A stretch of 64,000 nt of DNA from Sinomonas sp. P10A9 (GTDB lineage: Bacteria > Actinomycetota > Actinomycetes > Actinomycetales > Micrococcaceae): contig NZ_CP163302.1 of the NCBI RefSeq assembly GCF_041022165.1, forward strand, positions 3,162,001 through 3,226,000, written 5' to 3'. The notes beneath the pieces were generated by a model that was not told the origin of the DNA, ran no database searches, and saw nothing but the letters and a program-made list of their open reading frames with translations. Positions 53,581-61,357 of this stretch are shown in pieces (positions within the stretch are counted from its first letter, which is position 1; each line of letters begins with the position of its first letter). A program made the translations under genes and the position numbers.

Positions 53581-55131
53581 CTACAGGTCCGCGAGGACGC
53601 TGCCGGGCTGCTCGACCGCGTCGGCGACGAAGCGGAGGAATCCGCCCGCCGTCCCACCGTCGCACACGCGGTGGTCGAACACGAGCGTGAGCTGCACGAC
53701 CTTCCGGACCGCGAGCTCGCCGTCCACGGCCCAGGGCCGGTCGATGATCCTGCCGATCCCGAGGATCGCGGCCTCGGGGTGGTTGATGATCGCGGCACTG
53801 CCGTCCACGCCGAACACGCCGTAGTTGTTGAGTGTGAACGTTCCGCCCGTGAGGTCTGCCGGAGATGCCTTGCCGTCCCTTGCCAGACCGGTGAGGCGGC
53901 GGAGCTCGGCGTCGATCTGGCGTGCGCTCAGGCGGTGGGCGCCGCGGATGGCGGGGACCATGAGGCCCCGGTCGGTCTGGGCCGCGAAGCCCAGATTGAT
54001 GCCATCGAACCGGACGATCTCCTGCGCGCCCTCTGCCGTCTCCTCGAGTCGGGTGTTGAGCTCGGGGTACTTCACGAGGCCCGCGAGCACGAACCGGGCG
54101 ATGAATGCGAGGAGGCTCGGCGTGGTGTCCGGGTCGCGGCGTTTGAGGTCGCTGCGGAGCTTCACGAGTTCCGTCGCGTCCGCGTCGACCCAGACCGTGG
54201 CCTCCGGGATCTCCGTGCGGGAGCGGACCATGGCCTGCGCCACGGCCTTGCGGACGCCCGTGACGGGGGTGCGGGAGGCGATGCCGAGGCCCGTCTTCGC
54301 GTCCGTCTCCCCCGCCGAGGTCACCCCCTGTGGCGCCGAAGTCACCCCGTGTGTCGCCGAAGTCACCCCCTGCGGAGGTGAAGTCACCCCCTGCGGTGCC
54401 GAAGTCACCGCCTGCTGAGGTGAAGTCACCCCCTGCGGTGCCGAAGTCACCCCGGCGGACTCGACGTCACGGCGCATGATGAGCCCATCGGGGCCTGATC
54501 CGGAAATCGATCCGAGCGTGATGCCCAGGTCCGCGGCGAGCTTGCGGACGATCGGCGAGACGACCCGCACGGCCCGGCCCGGCGCCGTCGTGCGCGATGG
54601 TTCCGCGGCAGGCGTGGCGGACGACGGCGGGGCCCCCTTGCGTCGCCGGGTGCGGCCGCCTACCGTTCCCCCCGCGGTGCCGTAGCCGATGAGGACGTTG
54701 CCGGAGCCGGAGTCTTCAGGACGCCCCCGCGAACCGGCTCGCTCTTCGGTGCGATAGATCTCATCGGGGGACGGGGTGACCTCGGCGCCAGAGGGCGTGA
54801 CCTCGGCGCCACCAAGGGTGACCTCAGCACCACCAGAGGTGACCTCGGCACCAGAGGGGGTGACCTCGGCGACGGTGATGAGGGGCGCGCCGACGTCGAG
54901 CGTCGATCCCGGCTCGCCGTGCAGCACGGCAACGGTGCCTCCGAACGGGGTCGGGACCTCGACAATCGCCTTGGCCGTCTCGACCTCGGCGATCGGCTGG
55001 TCCACGGCCACGGTGTCCCCCACGGCCACAAGCCAGCGCACGAGTTCAGCCTCGGTGAGGCCCTCCCCGAGGTCGGGCAGCAGGAACGTCTTCTGCGCGG
55101 CGGTGCCGTGCGCAGTCACTGTCGTTGGCAT
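53581..55131 (-). CDS. 2-oxoacid dehydrogenase E2 component with repeat-derived linkers
   Basis: The 516-residue acyltransferase has a lipoyl domain (about 1-85; lipoylated Lys in EVETAKAIVEV), a peripheral subunit-binding domain (about 188-222; VSPIVRKLAADLGITLGSIS) and a C-terminal catalytic domain with HRVCDGG near 490. Both linkers are low-complexity heptad repeats. Residues about 85-120 repeat AEVTPSG-like units and residues about 220-272 repeat GVTSAPQ-like units, encoded by a 21-nt DNA repeat read on opposite strands. It is third in the E1alpha-E1beta-E2 operon, most likely the branched-chain 2-oxoacid dehydrogenase complex. Confidence 0.92.
   Translation of the reverse strand: MPTTVTAHGTAAQKTFLLPDLGEGLTEAELVRWLVAVGDTVAVDQPIAEVETAKAIVEVPTPFGGTVAVLHGEPGSTLDVGAPLITVAEVTPSGAEVTSGGAEVTLGGAEVTPSGAEVTPSPDEIYRTEERAGSRGRPEDSGSGNVLIGYGTAGGTVGGRTRRRKGAPPSSATPAAEPSRTTAPGRAVRVVSPIVRKLAADLGITLGSISGSGPDGLIMRRDVESAGVTSAPQGVTSPQQAVTSAPQGVTSPPQGVTSATHGVTSAPQGVTSAGETDAKTGLGIASRTPVTGVRKAVAQAMVRSRTEIPEATVWVDADATELVKLRSDLKRRDPDTTPSLLAFIARFVLAGLVKYPELNTRLEETAEGAQEIVRFDGINLGFAAQTDRGLMVPAIRGAHRLSARQIDAELRRLTGLARDGKASPADLTGGTFTLNNYGVFGVDGSAAIINHPEAAILGIGRIIDRPWAVDGELAVRKVVQLTLVFDHRVCDGGTAGGFLRFVADAVEQPGSVLADL
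54314..54470. repeat. 21-nt tandem array A inside the E2 gene
   Basis: GTCACC starts at 54320, 54341, 54362, 54383, 54404, 54425 and 54446 on the plus strand, seven units at an exact 21-nt period. On the coding strand each unit reads like GGGGTGACTTCGGCACCGC and encodes GVTSAPQ. One unit has CACACGGGGTGAC, identical to the intergenic array at 6.0 kb. Confidence 0.9.
54770..54875. repeat. 21-nt tandem array B inside the E2 gene, opposite orientation
   Basis: GTGACC starts at 54776, 54797, 54818, 54839 and 54860 on the plus strand, five units at 21 nt. Orientation is reversed relative to array A, so the coding strand reads GCCGAGGTCACC and encodes AEVTPSG-like units. It lies between the lipoyl and subunit-binding domains. 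Confidence 0.9.
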
Positions 55132-55132
55132 G

Positions 55133-56203
55133 TCAGTCCTCCCACTGCAGGTCGTCGAGGGCGTCGAGGATGCGGTCCACGCTCGGCAGGTAGTAGTGCT
55201 CGAGCTTGGGCGGCGGGAACGGGATGTCGAACCCCGTCACGCGCCGCACGGGCGCGGCGAGCGAGTGGAAGCAGCGCTCCTGGACTCGCGCCACGATCTC
55301 GGACGCGACAGAGGCGAAGCCCGCTGCCTCCGCGACCACGACGGCGCGCCCGGTCTTGCGCACGGAGGCGCACACGGTCTCGTCGTCGAACGGGACGATC
55401 GTGCGCACGTCGATGACCTCGACCGAGCGGCCCTCGGCCTCGGCCGCCTCGGCCGCAGCCAGGGCGGTCGGGACGCTCGGCCCGTACGCGATGAGCGTCG
55501 CGTCGGTTCCGGCGCGGGCAACGACGGCTGCGCCATCGACGCTCAGCCGCCGCGCGCCGCCGTGCCCGGCACCCGCAAACTCAGCGCGGAGCGCCTCGAG
55601 GTCCACGAGGTCCTTGGACCAGTATTGCTTCTTGGGCTCGAGGAACACGACGGGATCGTCGCTCGCAATGGCCTCGCGGAGCATCCGGTAGGCGTCCGGG
55701 ACGGTGGCGGGCGCGAAGACCTTGAGGCCCGGAGTGTGGGCGTAGTACGCCTCGGACGAGTCGCAGTGGTGCTCAACGCCGCCGATCCCGCCGGCATACG
55801 GGATGCGGATCACGAGCGGGAGCCGGACCGCGCCCCGAGTGCGGTTGTGCATCTTCGCGATGTGGCTCGCGATCTGCTCGAAGGCGGGGTAGGCGAAGGC
55901 GTCGAACTGCATCTCGATCACGGGGCGGAGCCCGTTCATGGCCATGCCGAGGGCCATCCCCGCAATCCCTGACTCGGCCAGCGGCGTGTCGAAGCAGCGC
56001 TCGGCCCCGAATTCCTTCTGCAGGCCGTCGGTGATGCGGAAGACCCCGCCGAGCGTGCCGACGTCCTCGCCGAACACGACGACGTTCGCATCCGTGCGCA
56101 GGGCGTCCGCCATCGCGGTGGTCAGGGCCTTGGCAAAGGTGAGGGCCTCGGGGCCCGCCGTCGCAGTAGCTCGGGCCTGCGCGGCCTCAGCAACCGTGCT
56201 CAT
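55133..56203 (-). CDS. 2-oxoacid dehydrogenase E1 beta subunit
   Basis: The 356-residue protein has VVFGEDVGTLGGVFRITDGL, DTPLAESGIAGMALGMAMNG and EMQFDAFAYPAFEQI, then VIDVRTIVPFDDETV in the C-terminal domain. These are typical of branched-chain 2-oxoacid dehydrogenase beta subunits. With E1alpha it decarboxylates the 2-oxoacids derived from Val, Leu and Ile and acylates the E2 lipoyl group. It lies 2 nt after the E1alpha stop and 1 nt before the E2 start. Confidence 0.92.
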   Translation of the reverse strand: MSTVAEAAQARATATAGPEALTFAKALTTAMADALRTDANVVVFGEDVGTLGGVFRITDGLQKEFGAERCFDTPLAESGIAGMALGMAMNGLRPVIEMQFDAFAYPAFEQIASHIAKMHNRTRGAVRLPLVIRIPYAGGIGGVEHHCDSSEAYYAHTPGLKVFAPATVPDAYRMLREAIASDDPVVFLEPKKQYWSKDLVDLEALRAEFAGAGHGGARRLSVDGAAVVARAGTDATLIAYGPSVPTALAAAEAAEAEGRSVEVIDVRTIVPFDDETVCASVRKTGRAVVVAEAAGFASVASEIVARVQERCFHSLAAPVRRVTGFDIPFPPPKLEHYYLPSVDRILDALDDLQWED

Positions 56204-56205
56204 GC

Positions 56206-57369
56206 TCAGCGCTCCTCTCGGGAAAGCTCGTCGGCCAGCTGGGCGGCCTGCTCGCGCAGCTGGGGGGTCGGTTCGGTGTAGACGAAGCGGAAGAGGTCCT
56301 GGGGATCCACGTCCGTGTCGGCGCCCAAGCCGTCGCGGAGCTGGCGTGCCACGTCCTCGGCGTCCGCGGCGAAGGAGGCCTCGGTCGCCTCCGTGAGGGC
56401 GCCCACCGCGCGCAGGTACTCGCGCATCCGCACGAGCGGGTCCTTGGCCGCCCAGGCTTGGACCTCGGCGTCGTTGCGGTAGCGGGTCGCGTCGTCAGCG
56501 TTGGTGTGGGCCTGCATCCGGTACGTGTAGGCCTCGACGAGGAGGGGCCCCGAGCCGGCGCGTGCCAGGCGCACGGCTCGGTCGAGGACGGCGAGGAGGG
56601 CCACGGCGTCGTTCCCGTCCACGCGCTCCCCCGCCATGCCGTAGCCGACCGCCTTGTGTGCGAGCGACGGCGCGGCGGTCTGGTGCGCGAGCGGCACGGA
56701 GATCGCGTACTGGTTGTTCTGGACGAAGAAGACCACGGGCAGGTTGAAGACCGCTGCGAAGTTGAGGGCCTCATGGAAGTCACCCTCGCTCGTTGCGCCA
56801 TCGCCGCACATCGCCAGGACAACGGTGTCCTCACCGCGCAGCTTCGCGGCGTGCGCGACGCCCACGGCGTGCAGCAGCTGGGTGGTCAGCGGCGTGGACT
56901 GGATGCCCACCCTGTGCTCGTGGCAGTCGTATCCACCGTGCCAGTCGCCGCGGAACAGGGTCATGGTCTCCACGGGGTCCACGCCGCGGGTCATGACGGC
57001 GACCGAGTCGCGGTAGGTGGGGAACATCCAGTCGCCGTCCGCGAGGCACAGCGCGGCGGCGACCTGGCAGGCCTCCTGGCCATGGCTGGAGGGATAGACG
57101 GCCATGCGGCCCTGGCGCACGAGCGCGGAGTTCTGGTCATTGACGCGGCGGCCGATCACGAGCCGGCGGTACGCCTCGAGGAGCTCGCCCGCGGCTGGGA
57201 TCGGGTACTCGTGGCCGGGGGCCGAGCCGCGCTCATCCTCGGGGCGGAGGGTACCGTGCTCGTCGAGAATCTGGATCTGGGGCACGCGGCCGTGCACCGG
57301 GAGCATGTAGTCCTCGATGCTGATCCCGAAGCTGCGGATGGCCTCCTGTGCCTCGGTTGGGACGGTCAT
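56206..57369 (-). CDS. 2-oxoacid dehydrogenase E1 alpha subunit
   Basis: The 387-residue ThDP-dependent subunit has the ThDP motif CGDGATSEGDFHEALNFA ending at the NN in VQNNQYAIS. YPSSHGQEACQVAAALCL and a TYRMQAHTNADDATRYR phosphorylation-loop-like segment point to the branched-chain type. It is first in the E1alpha-E1beta-E2 operon. An Lrp/AsnC-type regulator is divergent, 150 nt away, as in known bkd loci. No E3 (lipoamide dehydrogenase) is present; a shared E3 elsewhere is expected. Confidence 0.92.
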   Translation of the reverse strand: MTVPTEAQEAIRSFGISIEDYMLPVHGRVPQIQILDEHGTLRPEDERGSAPGHEYPIPAAGELLEAYRRLVIGRRVNDQNSALVRQGRMAVYPSSHGQEACQVAAALCLADGDWMFPTYRDSVAVMTRGVDPVETMTLFRGDWHGGYDCHEHRVGIQSTPLTTQLLHAVGVAHAAKLRGEDTVVLAMCGDGATSEGDFHEALNFAAVFNLPVVFFVQNNQYAISVPLAHQTAAPSLAHKAVGYGMAGERVDGNDAVALLAVLDRAVRLARAGSGPLLVEAYTYRMQAHTNADDATRYRNDAEVQAWAAKDPLVRMREYLRAVGALTEATEASFAADAEDVARQLRDGLGADTDVDPQDLFRFVYTEPTPQLREQAAQLADELSREER

Positions 57370-57519
57370 GGCTCCTCCTTGTACGACGCCGGACTTTCCT
57401 CAAGTATCCGCTTCGGTGGCTATTCGTATGCGCAAGGAGGGTAGATCATGGAAGAGTGGTGCTGAGAGAGTCGATTTCGTAGACATCCAGTCACCATGAC
57501 GTGGATCACAGGAGGTTCC

Positions 57520-58005
57520 ATGGACGATCTGCACGCGAGTCAGGAGGCTCCCCGGCGACCTGCCGAGCCGAAGCCGCTCGACGACGTCGACCGCGCGATC
57601 CTTGCCCAGCTCACCGCGGACGCGCGGCGGTCTGTCACGACCATCGCGGAGAACGTGCACGTCTCCCGCGCCCACGCCTACAACCGGATCGCGAGGCTCC
57701 AGGCGGACGGGGTCATCACGAAGTACACGACGCTCGTCGATCCGCTCAAGGCGGGGCTGCGGTCAAGCGCCTACGTGACGCTCAAGGTCCGCCAGCAGTC
57801 CTGGCGCGAGCTCCGCGAACGCCTGCGGACCATCCCCGAGGTGCAGCACATCGCGCTCGTCGGCGGGGACTTCGACGTCATCATCCTGGTCCGCGCACTG
57901 GACAACACCGACCTGCGCCGCGTGGTCTTCGACCAGTTGCAGGACATGCCGGGGGTTCTGGACACGCAGACCTTCCTCATCTTCGAGGACCTCGACACGC
58001 GCTGA
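57520..58005 (+). CDS. Lrp/AsnC-family regulator divergent from the bkd operon
   Basis: The 161-residue protein has an N-terminal helix-turn-helix (LDDVDRAILAQLTADARRSV, then HVSRAHAYNRIARLQADGVI) and a C-terminal RAM ligand domain (YVTLKVRQQ; HIALVGGDFDVIILVRAL). ATG at 57520 is selected because AGGAGG lies 5 nt upstream; the earlier ATG at 57496 has no such site. It probably controls the divergent 2-oxoacid dehydrogenase genes in response to branched-chain amino acids, as BkdR does elsewhere. Confidence 0.88.
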   Translation: MDDLHASQEAPRRPAEPKPLDDVDRAILAQLTADARRSVTTIAENVHVSRAHAYNRIARLQADGVITKYTTLVDPLKAGLRSSAYVTLKVRQQSWRELRERLRTIPEVQHIALVGGDFDVIILVRALDNTDLRRVVFDQLQDMPGVLDTQTFLIFEDLDTR

Positions 58006-58018
58006 CGCCTGCTCGGAT

Positions 58019-58043
58019 CCGTACCCGAAACGACTCGGGACGG
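58019..58043. terminator. hairpin between convergent lrp-like and gad genes
   Basis: CCGTACCCGA (58019-58028) pairs with TCGGGACGG (58035-58043) with one bulge and a 6-nt loop, in the 43-nt gap between the two stops. Confidence 0.55.
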
Positions 58044-58048
58044 CCGGG

Positions 58049-59482
58049 TCAGTGGTGGAAGGCGCCCGAGTGGCCCGGGTCCGGGAACGGAGTTTCGGCG
58101 GCGTCGAGGAAGGCCACGGCAGAGCGCAGGTCGTCGAGGAAGCTCGACGCCAGGTCGCGCGTGAAGCCGTTGCGCACCACGATCCGCTGCACCGTGAGGT
58201 CGGCGAGCCCGTCCGGCATGGGGTACGCCGGAACGAGCCACCCGTTCATGCGCAACCGGTCCGAGAGGTGGTGCAGGTTCCATGTGTCCTGGCGCCCGGG
58301 CCGGAGGCTCCACGCGAAGACCGGGATGTCGGAGCCGTCGTTCCACAGCTCGAACGCATCCATGGCGCCGATCTCGCGGGCGAGGTACTCGGCGACGTCG
58401 CGGGACGCCGCGTGCACGGCCCGGTAGCCCTCGAATCCGAGCCGCAGGAACAGGTAGTACTGCAGGAGCACCTGGGCCCCGGGCCGCGAGAAGTTGAGCG
58501 CGAACGTGGGCATGTCGCCGCCGAGGTAGCTCACGTGGAACACGAGATCGTCCGGCAACGCCGACAAGTCCCGCCACACGACCCACCCGAGACCCGGGTA
58601 CACGAGCCCGTACTTGTGGCCCGACGTGTTGATCGAGGCGACGCGCGGCAGGCGGAAGTCCCACACGAGCTCGGGCGTGAGGAAGGGCGCGATCATGGCG
58701 CCTGAGGCACCGTCCACGTGGATCGGGATATCGAGCCCCGTGGAGGCCTGGATCTCGTCGAGGGCCTGCGAGATCTCGGCGACCGGCTCGTACATGCCCG
58801 TGTACGTGACGCCCATGATCGCGACGACGCCGATCGTGTTCTCATCGACGTACTCGGAGAGCCCGTACCCGTCGAGGACCCGGTGCTCCTGCGAGATGGG
58901 CACGTAACGCGGCTCGACATCCCAGTAGTTGCAGAACTTCTCCCAGCACACCTGGACGGCAGAGCTCATCACCAGGTTGGGCCTGTCCGAGGGCTTGCCG
59001 GCGGCCCGCCGGGCGTGCTGCCAGCGGCGCTTGAGCGCGAGCCCAGCGAGCATGGACGCCTCGGACGAGCCGATCGTGGACGTGCCGACGGCGTGCGCCG
59101 GATCGGGGGCATTCCAGAGGTCTGCGAGCATGCGCCAGCAGCGGTGCTCGATCTCGGCCGTCTTGGGGTACTCGTCCTTGTCGATCATGTTCTTGTCGAC
59201 GGTCTCGGCGTAGAGCCGAGCAGCCTCTGGCTCCATCCACGTGCCCACGAAGGTCGCGAGGTTGAGCCGGGCATTGCCGTCGAGCATCGCGTCGTCGTGG
59301 ACTACCTGGTACGCCGTGCCCGGGAGGCTCTCCCCCTCGGGAAGCGTGAACCGCGGGAACTCGGTGGCCTCTCCGGCCCGGCTGAACAGTGGGTTCAGCT
59401 CGACGTTCGACTCAGGCTCCGGACGCGAGCCGGCGACGTGCCTGCGGGAGGATGGCTGGAAGGAAGAGCGTGTGGCGGACAC
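58049..59482 (-). CDS. gadB: glutamate decarboxylase
   Basis: The 477-residue PLP enzyme decarboxylates glutamate to GABA, consuming a proton. Signatures are TSTIGSSEASMLAGLALKRRW, IHVDGASGAMIAPFL and the PLP lysine in SINTSGHKYGLVYPGLGW. FHVSYLGGDMPTFALNFSRP is also GAD-specific. GTG at 59482 has AGGAG 7 nt upstream. No glutamate/GABA antiporter is adjacent, so it may feed GabT (3.1-4.4 kb) rather than a classical acid-resistance pair; that is inference. Confidence 0.92.
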   Translation of the reverse strand: MSATRSSFQPSSRRHVAGSRPEPESNVELNPLFSRAGEATEFPRFTLPEGESLPGTAYQVVHDDAMLDGNARLNLATFVGTWMEPEAARLYAETVDKNMIDKDEYPKTAEIEHRCWRMLADLWNAPDPAHAVGTSTIGSSEASMLAGLALKRRWQHARRAAGKPSDRPNLVMSSAVQVCWEKFCNYWDVEPRYVPISQEHRVLDGYGLSEYVDENTIGVVAIMGVTYTGMYEPVAEISQALDEIQASTGLDIPIHVDGASGAMIAPFLTPELVWDFRLPRVASINTSGHKYGLVYPGLGWVVWRDLSALPDDLVFHVSYLGGDMPTFALNFSRPGAQVLLQYYLFLRLGFEGYRAVHAASRDVAEYLAREIGAMDAFELWNDGSDIPVFAWSLRPGRQDTWNLHHLSDRLRMNGWLVPAYPMPDGLADLTVQRIVVRNGFTRDLASSFLDDLRSAVAFLDAAETPFPDPGHSGAFHH

Positions 59483-59636
59483 GGTGGGACTCCTGTGGGT
59501 CGCGTCAAGGGTCACTGCTCGCCACGGCTGGCGGCGGCCGGCCGGACAGCCCCACGCTACCTGTGCCCGCGGGGGACGTCGAGCTGGCGCCCGGCGTGGG
59601 ATGGTTGGATCAGGCACGCACGCGTGAGGAGGGCCG

Positions 59637-60398
59637 ATGACGACCGACAGCGGGGCCGCGACTCGGCGCCCACCATGGGTGTGGCTCCTCATGGCCGCGT
59701 GCGTCCTCGTGGGCGTCGGGGTGATCGTGGCTGTCGCGGGACTCTTCATGGCGCCGTCCTCGCGGCCGCCCGCGACGCAGCCGACGCCATCCGCGGGAGC
59801 CAGCCCCGCGGCGTCGTCCGCGCCGGCCGTACCCGTCACCGCGTATGGGCTCTCCGATGCGCTCCCACTGATGGTACCGCCGGTCTGGCACGCCGAACCG
59901 GGCGCCGACTACATGCTCACCGCAGCCGCCGACTCGCTGACTTACGCGTCCGCCTCAGACTCCTGCCTCCTCACGTTCGGCGTCGGGCCGTTGCGCCCGG
60001 TGCCGAGCGCGTCGGCAGGACGCACGACGCCAGCCCCCTCCTCCGTGCCCACGGCGCCGGCGCTATCCGGTCCGGACTCGGAGACCGCGGCGACTCGCGC
60101 GGCCCTCGCGGGCGCCGTTGAGTCGCGCCGGAGTTCCGCGGCACGGGTGAGCGTCACCGCACAGGACTTGACGGTCGTGACGACCCTCGACTCGCTCAGC
60201 GGCCCCCTCGTGGACATGGCCGGAGCCGATCTCCGGGTGGCACACGCCGACGGCACGGTCACATACGTCCGTCTGGCCGTACGCGCCGTGCCGTCGGCGA
60301 CGTCCGCCGTGTCGATCAGCGCCGAGTGCCCCTCCGCTGAAGCGGCCGCGACGGCCATGAACCACGCGAGCGTGCGCGCCTATCTCACCGGAAATTGA
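59637..60398 (+). CDS. single-pass membrane protein of unknown function
   Basis: The 253-residue protein has one N-terminal hydrophobic segment (VWLLMAACVLVGVGVIVAVA) after a short cytosolic tail. A Ser/Pro/Ala-rich stretch and an extracytoplasmic domain with two Cys residues (about 107 and 231), possibly a disulfide, follow. I do not recognise a family. GAGGAGGG precedes the ATG. A 22-nt repeat array follows the stop. Confidence 0.65.
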   Translation: MTTDSGAATRRPPWVWLLMAACVLVGVGVIVAVAGLFMAPSSRPPATQPTPSAGASPAASSAPAVPVTAYGLSDALPLMVPPVWHAEPGADYMLTAAADSLTYASASDSCLLTFGVGPLRPVPSASAGRTTPAPSSVPTAPALSGPDSETAATRAALAGAVESRRSSAARVSVTAQDLTVVTTLDSLSGPLVDMAGADLRVAHADGTVTYVRLAVRAVPSATSAVSISAECPSAEAAATAMNHASVRAYLTGN

Positions 60399-60419
60399 GG
60401 GGACCCCGTAACCCACGGC

Positions 60420-60562
60420 CAGAGACCCCGCAATCCACCGCCAGAGACCCCACAACGTTGCGGGGTCTCTGGCGCGTCGTTGCGGGGTCTCTGGCGCGTC
60501 ATTGCGGGGTCTCTGGCGCGTCATTGCGGGGTCTCTGGCGCGTCGTTACGGGGTCTCTGGCG
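60420..60562. repeat. 22-nt tandem array between convergent genes
   Basis: CAAY cores at 60431 and 60453 are followed by inverted GTTG/ATTG/GTTA cores at 60457, 60479, 60501, 60523 and 60545, all spaced 22 nt within each orientation. Each right-hand unit reads GTTGCGGGGTCTCTGGC or a close variant. The two orientations meet at 60456/60457 as a 34-bp palindrome with one mismatch. It sits between converging genes and could terminate both. Confidence 0.8.
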
Positions 60563-60566
60563 CGCG

Positions 60567-61349
60567 TCAGCGCCCGGAGAACACCGGCTTGCGCTTCTCC
60601 TGGAAGGCCTTGAAGCCCTCGGCGTAGTCCTCGGAGGCGCAGAGGGAGGCCTGCGCCTTGTTCTCGGAGTCCATGGACTCCCACAGCCCGAGCCTGCGGT
60701 CGCGGATCTGCGCGACGAGCTCCTTCGACGCCACGAACGCCCCGGTAGCCCCGGCGGCCACTCCGGCGACGATCGCGCGGGCCCGCCCGAGCAGTTCCTC
60801 GGCAGGGAAGGCCCGGGAGAACATCCCGGACCGCACGGCATCGGCGCCGCTCATGAGCTCGGCCGTGTACACGAGGTCGAGGGCCCGGTGCATGCCCAGG
60901 CGTTCGGTGAAGTACCAGTGGCCACCCGAGTCGAGCGTGGCCCCGAGATTCGCGAACGGAGAGCCGATCTTGGCGTTCTCCGCGACGTACACGACGTCCG
61001 TCGCGAGCAGGAGGCCGAGGCCCACGCCGAGCGTCGCCCCCTGCGCAGCGGCGAAGGTGGGCGCCGGGAAGGCTGCCATCTTCTGCATGAGCGGCGTCAC
61101 GAGCCCGCCGAGGTAGCCGAGCACGTCGTCGTCGGCCGGGTTCACGCCCGAGATGTCGCGGCCTGCGCAGAACGCGCGCCCCTCGCCGCGCAGGAGCAGC
61201 GCCCGGACCTCACCGCGGGAGGCGGCGGCAGCGGCGTCGTCGTACGCGGCCGAGAGCTCGGCGAGCGCGGCCTCGTCCAGGGAGTTGAGGTTGGCGGGCG
61301 CGTCGAGGATAACCTCGGCGACGCCGTCGGCGATGGACAGGGTGATCAT
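60567..61349 (-). CDS. enoyl-CoA hydratase/isomerase, PaaF/PaaG-like
   Basis: The 260-residue crotonase-fold protein has the oxyanion-hole segments LLLRGEGRAFCAGRDISG and AAAQGATLGVGLGLLLATDVV, followed by GSPFANLGATLDSGGHWYF. Its last 20 residues (EGFKAFQEKRKPVFSGR) are typical of the family. Position 8 nt after paaE suggests PaaG (ring-epoxide isomerase) or PaaF (hydratase) in phenylacetate breakdown; sequence alone does not choose. It is the last gene of the paa operon in view. Confidence 0.85.
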   Translation of the reverse strand: MITLSIADGVAEVILDAPANLNSLDEAALAELSAAYDDAAAAASRGEVRALLLRGEGRAFCAGRDISGVNPADDDVLGYLGGLVTPLMQKMAAFPAPTFAAAQGATLGVGLGLLLATDVVYVAENAKIGSPFANLGATLDSGGHWYFTERLGMHRALDLVYTAELMSGADAVRSGMFSRAFPAEELLGRARAIVAGVAAGATGAFVASKELVAQIRDRRLGLWESMDSENKAQASLCASEDYAEGFKAFQEKRKPVFSGR

Positions 61350-61357
61350 TCAGGCTC

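Noticed and set aside
54314..54875. E2 repeats as an assembly artefact
   Set aside because: Units differ by point changes, the frame stays open, and related units occur far away, which collapse or misassembly would not produce.
60420..60562. CRISPR array
   Set aside because: Units are contiguous 22-mers with no variable spacers, the same holds for the 19- and 21-nt arrays, and no cas gene is present.
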